A stretch of DNA of 64,000 nucleotides from Epiperipatus broadwayi (taxonomy: Eukaryota; Onychophora; Udeonychophora; Euonychophora; Peripatidae), in contig JAQFVV010000031.1 of assembly GCA_028023455.1 (NCBI GenBank), forward strand, positions 3,720,001-3,784,000. The letters run 5' to 3'. Below are positions 13,198 to 24,240 of this stretch, piece after piece (position 1 is the stretch's first letter; the number at the start of each line of letters is the position of its first letter). The position numbers were made by a program, and so were the translations under genes. Below the pieces are notes generated by a model. The model searched no databases and was not told the origin of the DNA. It saw only the letters and a list, made by a program, of their open reading frames with translations.

Positions 13198-15050
13198 AAT
13201 TTTGGTATAATTTAATAAACTGTTTCTTTTGTAAATTTTCTATATTTTTACCTGTATTGTATTTATCATTTTTATATTAAAGTTTTTAATAACTGCTATC
13301 TTTTATATCCCTGCTTGTTGTGGATTTGTAAAAATATGTTGTTGTTTTTTAATTTATTATCTTTCATGAAATGTTTCGATATAATTCTATTGTCATTATT
13401 TCTATTAAACTCTACATCGAAATACTTTATGTCAAAGTCCATTTTAGTAAATTTAATATATATTGTAACCCAGCAAGTGATCGGTCACAGAACATTGAGA
13501 AATTAAGAGATGATAGTTAACAATCAAAAGTTGCACAAACAGGCACCATAAATAACATGGATTTTTAAAACACCAGACTACGAGTCCTCTTGTAGACAAT
13601 ATATCACAGCTAAATATAATTATTAAAATACAAGGTTCATATATAACTCAAATATAATGATTGGATGAAGGGACTTAATGTAATCTGCACTACAGGGTGC
13701 CACTATGCATTTGAACCTAGAAAATTTATATAGTAGGCAGATACGTAAGTAAAAAAAAAATTGTAATCTATATTTTATTTCGATCGTTAGCCCAATGTCA
13801 CTAGCTCAGCAGAGTAGCAGAGATTTATATTTATAAATTCTTATCTAAGACTATTTTTAATATTAAACAAAAAATAAAATAAGCCACTGCCAGTAATTAT
13901 TACACAAACGACATTTATTTACGCACATATATAATCATTTTAGAATTTGAGGAATAACATTTATTATTTAGATTTTAATATTAACTTTTAATTTAAATTA
14001 TTATTTTAAGATTTTAAATCATCCACACAGATGAATTTCATATTTATTTTAAGATTGTCATGTATGAATAAACTACATAGATTGTATTTGAAAAGAAAAT
14101 GTTCAATCCCTTATTTAACCTTAGGCCAAAAGTTCGCAGTCAAACCGGCGTCAATCCATCTGATATATTGATGTATTCAATGTAGCATGAAAATACAACA
14201 GCACATATATACTATACTGTCAGGAATGTACATCTGAACAGTATAGTTAGAGAAGACATTGACTCTTGTCCAATACAGGAATGTTACATCTGTATGGCAA
14301 GAAGAACAATAAAATAAAAACTCCATAGGAAGGGACTGTGGTCCTTTTTTCCGACTTACAATCCCATCCATAGGCAAAAAGGGGTTGTGCTGCATATACA
14401 GCGATTCTGCATGTAGCGAACCTTATAGTACATCTACTAATTACACTGATATATCCAATCCATTGACCCAATTTAACTACGAAACAAATAACCTAAAATT
14501 ACCCTCCCTTAAACTATATATAACTTTACAAATCTATATAGCCATTCATGCCCGACTTAAATTTAACATTTATAAACGTTCGCACAGATGAATTTTATAA
14601 AATTTGTTTTATAATGTTGAGTATAGATCGACTGCATAGATTCCACAGCCAAAAACATTTCAAAATAAACATAACCAATCAAAATACAAAGTCATTGATA
14701 ACGTCAATTACAAAAGGAATACAAGAAACCCAATGGCATTCATCATAAGATGCCACATTGACATCAATGACTTATATATTCTAATCGAATATGAAAACCA
14801 CAACATAATTAATCACTAACGAATCCATGCAACGTCCATACCCAACTTAAATTTCATGCATTTAAATAATTTATACAAATAAATATTAATAGAAATAAAA
14901 AAAATGGAAATGATTTTTTTTTAGCAAACTCAAATATATATAATTTAAACATTAATTATCAATTTGAAAATCAAATAAGAGTTCATTTTAAAATTTAGAT
15001 TAGCTGAATCTTTAAAAAAAAATTGACAAAAGTTCTTAATTACTTTTTTT
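13198..15050. other. Unassigned stretch with weak repeats
   Basis: No gene recognised. CAGGAATGTACATCTG near 14221 recurs as CAGGAATGTTACATCTG near 14275. CACAGATGAATTT occurs near 14031 and 14583, the latter preceded by GTTCGC, and GCATCTGTGCGAAT lies inverted near 15583. These words suggest an old repeat family, but no boundaries can be set. The open frames at 14177-14748 overlap one another on both strands and lack motifs. Confidence 0.45.
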
Positions 15051-15054
15051 TTGT

Positions 15055-15450
15055 TAATTTGTAAAGTTCATAGCTCATGGTAGAAGAGTCCAGGTTCCTG
15101 TTTTTAATTCCCATGATGTCTCCATTAGAAGACCAATCTGATGTTCTGGAGGTGGCATTAGCTGGTTCCATTCCGGTATTACAGTCACTTCATTTTTTTT
15201 TAAATAGAGAATGTGATATGTGCATCCTATCACACCTCTCAAACACAAAAAAGCTGGAACTGTCCTTAATTTCAATATTTTTCCTTTTATATCGTCCACA
15301 CAGATTCAACGAACAAATGTCACTAATCCATCATTTACATTAGGGTCTGAGCTGAGGCTTGGTGCTTCCATTGGTCAAGCTAATTTCTTTATTTTCTTAT
15401 CTATCTTTCATCAGACTTTTTAATTATACAAGAGCCCCAAGGGCTAGCTT
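15055..15450 (+). repeat. Possible SINE-like segment, uncertain
   Basis: ATAGCTCATGGTAGAAGAGT followed by CCAGGTTCCTGTTTTTAATT and CCCATG resembles an A box and an interrupted B box of a tRNA-derived repeat. GC-richer words follow (GATGTTCTGGAGGTGGCATT, GGGTCTGAGCTGAGGCTTGG). No second copy was recognised, so the assignment is tentative. The three overlapping open frames here are not convincing genes. Confidence 0.3.
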
Positions 15451-18400
15451 GCTTTTCAATTAATTTATAAAACAATCATTTCCATTTACAAAAATATTCT
15501 ATCTTTAAATCTTGTACTTTTTTATAACAAAGTACGTTCAAATACTTTTATTTATTAAAAAAAATATTTTTAAAGTTTTGCATCTGTGCGAATATATATA
15601 CGTATACACGTTTAACAACTCTTTAATTTTTTTAGCTTTTATTTCCGAACTTATTTTTATTTGCGAATTTAAAATTTTTATTTTAAATTAATGTAATGGC
15701 ATATTTATATATCGTTACACAAAATATTTTATCTTAGTTCTTAAAATATATTTATCACAAATATAGGTTCTTTTGCTAGTTTAAAATATCATACCTCATG
15801 TTTTAAAATATCTTGATCTCAAGGTTCAAATTCAGAATAAAATGTACTTGGAAGAAAATGTTAATGGTACACTTTAATTTCTTAACAAAAATATGGTTAT
15901 TATTTAAACCAGATGTGGAACATTTGACATTTCTCTTAGTTTATTTTGGAATCTTAGTATTTTTAAGAAAGTAGAAATGAAATTACATAATAACAGAATA
16001 CTCAAATAATTAAGCAATGTCAAAGTAATGTAGAAGACAGTAAGGGTATATATTATGCTGCCAATTACATAAATATTTCATTTTAAATGAAGTAAACAAT
16101 ATAACATTTATCTTCTAAGAATGAAGGTAGAATAACTAAATCATTATTAAGCAAAATGAATGTATAAACACTATGTGACCATTGAAATGTACTTTTAAAA
16201 TATAATTACCAATGTAAACTTTATTAAAGTATATTTTCTGATAAATAGATGCACTAATGCAATGATGTCATAATGACAATGAAACAAAAAATGTATTTAA
16301 TTAATAATAAAATATTTTTATAACATATAATAATCCATATAATAGAAATATTTATTTACAATAATCATTTCTTTTAATCTACTATACTATATTTACAAAT
16401 ATTAACAACTTTATACATTGGTGTACCTTTCTTAAAACCATTTCTACAATTTTATATTCTTTTGTTCATCATATATGATCTATATTTCCAACCCAGTATC
16501 TCTAAAGTAAAACAATATACCTATATACTTTGTCCAAGCTATTGGGATATATTATACACTGTTCTTAATCAAACAAAGTATTGCAAATCAGTGTGGAGAT
16601 GCTTAATAGATGTTAATATGATGGCAACAAATATTTTGTAATACAGACACTTATAACATTAACAATACCTATGTTAGGATAAGGAAATAACTATTCTCAA
16701 TACTGATAATATACTTTAAGTTAAAATTATAGTGGAGATAATGAATTATAAAGCTAAACATATCTATGGATGGATATATATCAAAAATATACTCTAATAG
16801 GCAAATTCTAGTCAAAGTGAATAAGGAAAATATGAACTAGTAAAAATACGAACAAGCATTCAGTATTATGTGCAGATAGTGCTGATGAATGAATGAATGC
16901 ACTCTCTTTCATGGAGGGGCTAAATACATATCAAAGTAATATAATATCCACTTAAAATTGCCTCAAAATGATATTATTAATAATAAATGGGATGGAGCTA
17001 ATAATAATAGTAATAATAAACATATGAATAATTATCCATCTCGCATGTACATATAAAAGGTATATAATTTATTCACTCAGTTTAAGATTATATGTATACC
17101 GATAAAACTATTATTGCATATTAGTGACAATGCTTTATTTATAAACTATTTAAAATTCTCACATACATACTGATATTTATAATACTTTCATTCCTAAAAT
17201 ACTTTTAATAAATATATAAAAAAGCTGTTATGCCATTGGGTACAATCATTTATATAATTTTAAATAATCATTCAAAAAACTCTGGAACAATAAAACTAAC
17301 TCATAAAATAAACACCTTTTTCCTTTTTATCATGTGTCTTACAAATTTCATTCCTCAAACATCATTTTCATAAACATATTTATGATAACATAATTAAAAA
17401 TAATAATAATATAATACTAAAATAATTTTAAATATATCAAAATATATATATTATTATAATATCCTTTTTTATATTAGAGATTAAATGTTCTTTCCTTGGT
17501 AAAAGAATTATCTTTTGGTTCAATTCCTTTTTCTGTTCTTTCTTGAAGTAATATAAGAACACAGTCCTTCATTAAGATAGACCAGGCACAAAGATGAGAG
17601 TATAATAGAATTTCTTGATAAATGTTTGCAATAAAATTTAACAACTTCAAAATAATCATGAGAGCTGACCGCAGCTACTTCTAGTAGCAAACAGTTTCTT
17701 TTCAAACACATTTTTAATGGTAATGTGAATCAGAGGAGTAATGAATAGAAGAATAATTTTAATTATAAATTGTTCTTTATAAGGTTTTATTATAATAATA
17801 AGTTGACGTTGGAAGTGACATTAATTACAACACTGCAAATTTAAATTTCATTTATTCCTTTTCTAAATACAAAACAACATATTTGAATCAATCAGCAATT
17901 TAGAAAAATTATTCAAATAAATAAATGAATGAACTGGAAATGAATAGCTGTTAGTTGTTTTAATACAAAACAATCTGGATACAGTATTTTCTTTATGATA
18001 ATTAAAGAGTTGATGTTCATAAATTGATCTTTTATTATAATTTTGTATGACAATGCTAACTAATTGCTGTTGCTTCTTTTTATGGACTTAATACTTTTAT
18101 AAAAAATCATCATTCTATATCTTAGCTTTATATAAGTATAGTGACTATTTTTGTAACAATAATTAGAAACTGAAAGTTAATTAAAACTTGCTGGAGATAA
18201 TCTTATAGAAAAAGTACAGAATTTAGCTAATATTTATGTAAAAATGAAACAACATACTTTTCCTTAGTGAATTCTCTTTTTTTCTGGCTTCTTTTGAAAT
18301 ACATTGGAATTTTTTAACAAGTCTTTTAAACTAATTGTTTGTGACTGTGATGGATAACTTGTGTTTTTTTCATATTCAGGCATAATAACATTAAAATATA

Positions 18401-18470
18401 AAACAAACATTTTAAATTGACTTTAAGAAAACCAGTTAATTCAAAACTAAAGTGAAGTTAAAATTTTAAT
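15451..18470. other. AT-rich stretch, no gene recognised
   Basis: About 3 kb of A/T-rich DNA. The two overlapping minus-strand frames at 17474-17711 have no recognisable domain and differ by frame only, which suggests chance. I see no inverted repeat or tRNA-like box. Confidence 0.55.
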
Positions 18471-18479
18471 AATATTTAA

Positions 18480-18640
18480 ACCAAGATCTGAACCTACCCT
18501 GACACCTCTCTGAGGAGTGCCAAAGCACGAAACCATGGTCAGGGGTTTGGGGAGGGGTTCCTGACAGGGATATTTTAAGTGCTGGCTCTGGCTAAGCATT
18601 TATCATAAAGCTTGTAGAGGAATTGGCAATCCTCACTGTT
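18480..18640. repeat. GC-richer islet, unclassified repeat piece
   Basis: CCTACCCTGACACCTCTCTG, GAGGAGTGCCAAAGCACGAA and ACCATGGTCAGGGGTTTGGG form the only GC-rich block for many kilobases. The word CGAAACCATGGT recurs in both arms of the palindrome at 57.4-57.7 kb. CCCTGACA-type words occur in both orientations (18497 and about 18570), which suggests a small inverted structure. There is no open frame. Confidence 0.4.
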
Positions 18641-19790
18641 TATAACTTACAAGCTTAAGAGATAGGGTCATGTGATCTATGAATTGATCTATGACTTTTA
18701 TTTTTATTAGTGTCTTTTATTCACCAATGCACATCAGAATGTTTACTGCATTTCTGGTATCTTAAAACAATCTCCTGGTATTCATTATAATATTTAAATT
18801 ACTAGCATAGTTTTATCTTGCTAATTGCTCTGATCTTGAATTCTATTAATCCAGATGATTAGGTCATCTGATCATGTAGACTGAAAATGTAATTTTTAAT
18901 TGCAGCTTAATTACCACAATAAATAATTTATTTAATATTAATAAAAATTATCTATTTATTTTCAAATTAAACATTCTTTTTATACAAATACCTCTTTTCC
19001 ACTCTTTCATTTGTATTATTTAAAAGCTTATTTTTTAATTAGAAACTGATTGAATGTATCCATTTTTTTAAAATACACTTTTAATAAATCTTTTCAACAT
19101 TCAATATTGCATCTCTGTGCACTAAACATGTACACACATATGCACACTAAATATAACCATTTTTAATGCAATGAAAATAAATTAGTTACTGATTAATATT
19201 TAAAACCATTTTAAAATTAGCACTAATCTCAATCAGTTATACTTACTATCTTTAAAGCCTAATTTTTAACACCCTCATATAAACTGATATGTAATAAATC
19301 ATAACTATTACTTTAAAACAATTTATTTTAAAAATTAAGAACTAAAAATTCTAACAAAGTTAACAAACCATTTCAGACAGCATAAAACAACTTTATCTAT
19401 TACATTTATTTAAAATACATTGAGTGCTAAATTAATTCTTTTTTAGTTTAAAAATATTAATTTTATTCTTTCAAGCAGATATTAAACAATCTAAGATAAC
19501 TTTAAATAACTGCTAACTAAATAGGCTAACTGAATTACTTTAATTCATACTATTGAACCATATAACTTAAGATTTTTATTATAATAGTAAAGATAAAGAA
19601 ATTTACTTATTATAATCTTGTATAAATAAATTTTTAATGCTTTAAAACATATATCTGACCCATAAACAAACTAATTATAAATATTATTCATAGCTCATTT
19701 GTTACCAATTATTAAAATATCAATGTATCTAGAATAATGTATTATTGCTTGATTTATTTATTTTTTTAATGATATTTATTTTTAATTCAT
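18641..19790. other. AT-rich stretch, no gene recognised
   Basis: Random short frames only; no transposon landmark recognised. Confidence 0.55.
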
Positions 19791-19794
19791 TTAT

Positions 19795-20115
19795 AAATAT
19801 TGATGATATTAACCTTTTAATTTGCAGAATCAATTACTATGGACATACAGGGAAACAATTAGATGAAAGAGCAAAAGAATATAATAAAGCAATTAATAGA
19901 AGAGATGATGAATCTGCATTATATATTAATTATATTTAAAGCACCCATATAAAATAGATTGTGTAAAAATATAAAATGTTTAAACTGTATTAAAGAACTT
20001 AATAGAAGAAAAATATATGAAACTATATTAACTACAACTAACATAATTGTATGTATATAATAAAATATCAATTAATTTAATTAATAGTTGATTAATTAAA
20101 ATTGAGTGGAAAAAT
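19795..20115 (+). pseudogene. Penelope-like element relic, GIY-YIG nuclease end
   Basis: The plus-strand frame gives INYYGHTGKQLDERAKEYNK, AINRRDDESALYINYI and a stop. After one shift it gives a HPYKIDCVKI word and later ELNRRKIYETI. This is the GIY-YIG endonuclease pattern of Penelope-like elements: Y-x-G-x-T-G-K, E-R-x-K-E-Y/H, an ESALYxH helix and RRKIxE. The relic at 11.95-12.33 kb aligns residue by residue and shares the AT-rich 3' end (inverted in the window). The usual reverse transcriptase is not seen upstream. The copy is broken by several stops. It ends about 30 bases before the family A foldback. Confidence 0.65.
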
Positions 20116-20140
20116 TTATAATATATATTTAATATAATAT

Positions 20141-21058
20141 ATAGGGTATATGAGCACAGACTTTCACATGACCCACCACTCTTCACTCTATCTCATAATA
20201 TTGATACACTTGAACACATATATGGCAAAAAAAAAAATCACCAATACACATATTTCATGCTAAACCAGCAATCATCAGTCGGTCCAGAATATCATCTCTA
20301 CACATATATGCAATAAGTGCTCATATATATTAAGCTAGCCAATCTTCATACTTTAATGGACAGACTTCAATCCACTCCACACTCCAACTCTTCAACCATC
20401 CATCTAATTGAAAATCTGATGATGGAATGCCCATAGGCCACTCTGAGGCCAAAAATCTCATCACACCCATGTTGATCTAAAGTCAATCTGACCCCTCATG
20501 TACAGAACATAATCCATTTAATACATATATGAGGGGTGGGAAGACATCTCTACTGTGTAATAACTGAAATACATGCTCATTATATACCTGTATCAATATA
20601 TGTAATATATAGGGTATATGAGCAAAGACTTTCACATGACCCACCACTCTCCATTCTATCTCATAACACTGATACACTTCATGAGATTCTCAGCCTCAGG
20701 GTGGCCTTTGATTGTTCCATCATCAGATTTTCAATTGGATGGATGGTTGAAGAATTGGAGTGTGAAGTGGATTGAAGCCTGTCCATTAAAGTATGAAGAT
20801 TGGCTATCTTAATATATATCAGAGCACTTATTGCATATATGTGTAGAGATAATAATCTGGACCAACTGATGATTGCTGGTTTAGCATGAAATACTTATAT
20901 TGGTGATTATTTATCTTTTCAACATATATGTGTTCAAGTCTATCAGTGTTATGAAATAGAGTGGAGAGTGGTGGGTCATGTGAAAGTCTGTGCTCATATA
21001 CCCTATATATTCCATATATTGATACAGGTATATAATAAGCCTGTATTTCAGTTAATAT
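20141..21058. mobile_element. Large foldback element, family A (A1)
   Basis: The left arm (about 20141-20460) is the reverse complement of the right arm (about 20682-21006), roughly 90% by eye, with words such as GTATATGAGCACAGACTTTC, CATGACCCACCACTC, TGCTAAACCAGCAATCATCA, CTTTAATGGACAGACTTCAA and ATCTGATGATGGAAT. A second partial copy of the left arm start lies at about 20609-20680, in the same orientation as the first. It carries an extra outer segment (about 20560-20608) that pairs with 21007-21058. The structure therefore has one complete right arm and two overlapping left arms. There is no protein-coding frame; the overlapping open frames on both strands reflect the inverted repeats. The spacer at 20461-20558 is unique. 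Confidence 0.85.
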
Positions 21059-21829
21059 ATATTTAATTAGGTTTTTTTTTTTTGGCCTCTGAACATTTTG
21101 TATGATTATTACAAGTTGTTTAATTGAGAAAAGAAGAAATAAAAAAAAGGAAGAAAGGAAAGAAAAAAGAGGTGATTTTTTTCTAATATATTATATTGGT
21201 AAGTAGACTGGAGCTATGAACTATACTATATTTTGTTAAAAGACACCTCACATTCAAACATATATAACATATAATCAAATTTTGTTAATAAACATTGAAT
21301 AGAATAAAATATATATTACTCATTGAACTGCAATGTACACTACTTTTCAACATGTACATATATTTATATATATATATATTGTACCATTTATTTATATGGT
21401 ACAAATATATTGGCATCTGGTAAGATATTTAAAATCTAAAAAAAAAGTAAATTTAGTGATCTTTTAAAAGAAAAACATTTTTAGATTTTTTCTGATTAGT
21501 ATAATTTATTTTAAAAAAAAAAAACGTACAATGAAAGTTAAAATTGTCGTTCGAATTTTTTTTTATGTAATTAAAAATAAAAGTTAAATTGGAAAGAATA
21601 AATGACATGCAGATTACTGATCCAGATAAATTAAAAGAATTTCAAAAATAAAAAGATTGCAAGTAGAAAAGTAAAAATTCCAAAAGTAAAAAGATTACAA
21701 TTAGAAAATCTTTTTAATAATTAAAGATGGCAGAATTATGCTAAAAAAAATAATAACTTTGTAACTTAAATTTAAGAGAAAGTGTAGAAGATTATTATCT
21801 TATATGCTGATAAAAGAACGAATAAAAGA
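21059..21829. other. AT-rich stretch, no gene recognised
   Basis: Contains A-rich and TA-rich runs (21363-21382 TA run). AAGTAAAAAGATTRCAAnTAGAAAA-type words repeat around 21645-21700. No gene recognised. Confidence 0.5.
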
Positions 21830-22335
21830 TATGCGCAGAAGTTTCAAAACTAGATCGGGGTATAAAAGGAGGAGGACAACCTCGATCTAGGTCTTCTCTA
21901 TACTTTCTAGTTACGTGTCTGAAAGCTGGAGGTTTCTGCAAGCATAACCTGTGGCAGTAATAGACATCTGCACAGGCATGCCACTTGCAGTATCTAGTCG
22001 TCAAGCAAGCAATGGAGACAGGCCTTGTGAAGACCGCTTTTTGCAATAAAAGGGTCATGACAACCATGCCTTTTCTCCACGAGTATAACCTGTGGCAGGA
22101 ATATACATCTGCACAAGTATGCCACTTGCAGTACCCAGTCATCAAGCAAGCAATGAAAATGGGCCCTGTGAAGACCACTTTTTGCAATAAAAGGGTCACA
22201 ACAGCCATGCCTTTTCTCCGGTTATAGAACGGAACAATAATGGAAGATGCCAGCAGGAGAGACCGATGAAAATTTTTAGGAGCTCGAGATCCCAAAAACA
22301 CACACCAACTTACTGGTAAGTTAAGAGTAACTTTT
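21830..22335 (+). repeat. LTR- or promoter-like segment with two 137-base tandem units
   Basis: Two copies of a unit of about 137 bases lie at 21943-22079 and 22084-22219 (period 141). Each starts ATAACCTGTGGCAG and contains CATCTGCAC, ATGCCACTTGCAGTA, TGTGAAGACC, TTTTTGCAATAAAAGGGTCA and CATGCCTTTTCTCC. Just upstream, near 21870, GGTATAAAAGGAGG is a TATA-like box. AATAAAA polyadenylation-like words lie inside each unit, and ACTGGTAAGTTAAG near 22311-22324 matches a splice-donor consensus. Internal promoter, poly(A) signal and tandem units are typical of a retroelement LTR, but TG...CA ends, a primer-binding site and a duplicated LTR were not found. A 187-codon frame on the opposite strand is open mainly because of the duplicated unit and is not called as a gene. 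Confidence 0.5.
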
Positions 22336-24240
22336 CCTAATTGTGACAAAGTTTGCAAACAATTAAAAAAAAATTGATATCAAAATAATCCCGATCAAGA
22401 CTTCAAATTTTATTCTTTAAGAGACTTGTGTACCCAAGAACTATAAACATTGAACTGTTTTTTTATTTATTAATTAATTCATATCTAGATTAGCATGTGT
22501 GTCATCTTTCCAATTAATTAAATCATAATGTTTTCATTTTTTATTATTTATATTTTAATTTGTTAAAATAAAAATCTTTATTTCTAATACCCCTATTCAT
22601 TGTACATTATTAATGATTATTAACAAATTTATTAAAGTTAATTATGATTTGAAAATATAATTTACCTTGCCAACGCTGTACCGAAACTCAATCCTCCAGA
22701 GTTTCTAGATAATTGCGTCCATTAAATCTTACTGAATTGTATGACGAAACAAATTTAATAGATAGGATGTAATTTGGTCACCGAGTACGAGTTGTTAACT
22801 CATTTAAAACACTAAATAAGTAGTGGGCATTACAATATATATAATACATTGTCTTTTATATGTATACTATGCATATATAAATTAAGATTTTAGAATAGAT
22901 AAAAATACATATGGGTCTCGTTTTATGTGGATTATTTTAATGTGAATTTGAAGTTATGCAATTCATGTTTCTTCTTAATATCTTTCATATTTCATTATAT
23001 TTATTAGATATCAAGAAATTTAAATTATTAATAACTTATTTTCACTTGAAATACTTTTTTTTCTTCAAAAATATAACATTATATAGCAGCTAATGTGAAT
23101 ATGGACTGAAGCTGTATTTAAAATCTTAGCTTCTATGTAAATGACCTATTTATACTAATGAGTAAATAATAATAATAGATTTATACTTACATATAAAAAT
23201 ATCGCAATAAATATTCAAAAAATTTAAACTTTTAAAACGTATTTTGTTATATATAACAGAAATCTTTTAGATTTTTAAAATAAAAAATGAAGATTTTATA
23301 AACTAAAAATAATCTTTCTAATGATAATGTATAATTTTTTTGTTTTGATTGCAATCTCATTTTTTTAATATAGAAACAGAAAACCATTAACACAGCATAA
23401 GACTGGAAGTGCATCATGAATAAAAATTAAGTGGCTAACAGGTTTCTCTGGACATAATTACTGAAAGATTCTTGACTTTATTTAAGGAGAAGCCACAATA
23501 TATCACATCACATCGAATCTGATTTCTTACTAATTTACAAATGAACGCTAGCGGTAATGATTAAAATATGTATGAAAAATTTAAAATTAAATACCGTAGT
23601 AAAAAAAAAGTAAAAAAAGTTTGTCTTGTATTAATTTTTTTCAAATATTTGAAATTTTTTATTAGTCATACTTTATTTGCTTATTTTTTTAATGCAAATT
23701 TTAAAGTAATTTTTTCTTGTTGCTTTGCTTTTATGCGAATTCTGAGAATTACAGCCCCTATCCCCCATTTTTCAAGGTAAGTTGAGTCTATTTTTTTGCG
23801 ATTTTTTTAATGCAGGTTTTCTGTGGAACCTATCTACCGCATAAAATGTGACCCAGGTGTTGTAATATTCACTCGTGCATTTATTGAAGCAATAAGAATG
23901 AGAAAAATATTGAATCTTATCATATTTTTATTTTTAAAATAAAGTAAATAGTGAAATGTCTGACTTTCCTCACTATAACATACACTATGGGTGATATTTT
24001 TTTCAATAACTTTTTTCTTTTATAAAAATATAATAGCTAGACTCTTTATTAAGAAATTATGATTTCTCTAATTATTCTAATATTTTAAAATCAGTTTTAA
24101 TTTTTATGTTCTACAATTCTGTAAAACTTTTAGCATTAATCTTAGAAAATATTTTATTACATAAAATACTGCATATTAAAAAATTGGAAAGAATAATAAA
24201 GTAAGAATAAAATATACCTGCTCTCAACATAAGCTGAAAT
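22336..24240. other. Unassigned stretch
   Basis: GC-richer words at about 22665-22835 (GCCAACGCTGTACCGAAACT, GGTCACCGAGTACGAGTTG) may belong to the same element as the preceding tandem segment. A 70-codon frame at 23568-23780 ends at a CAAGGTAAGTTGAG donor-like site, but its Lys/Phe-rich composition shows no domain. The rest is A/T-rich. Confidence 0.4.

Noticed and set aside
17474-17711. Two overlapping minus-strand frames as a small gene with alternative frames
   Set aside because: No domain, no repeat of the sequence elsewhere and no splice or promoter signals recognised.
20483-20812. Overlapping plus and minus frames of 64-79 codons as a small gene
   Set aside because: They lie in the inverted arms of foldback A1, and the similarity between frames comes from the arms.
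21795-22358. A 187-codon minus-strand open frame, the longest outside the LINE
   Set aside because: It overlaps the tandem 137-base units, so once one unit lacks stops in that frame the other tends to as well. The protein shows only the duplicated piece and no domain. Promoter-like signals on the plus strand suggest it is non-coding.
23568-23780. Coding exon ending at a GGTAAGTTGAG site
   Set aside because: Low-complexity Lys/Phe-rich frame, no acceptor at a plausible distance and no domain. The matching donor word alone is not enough.
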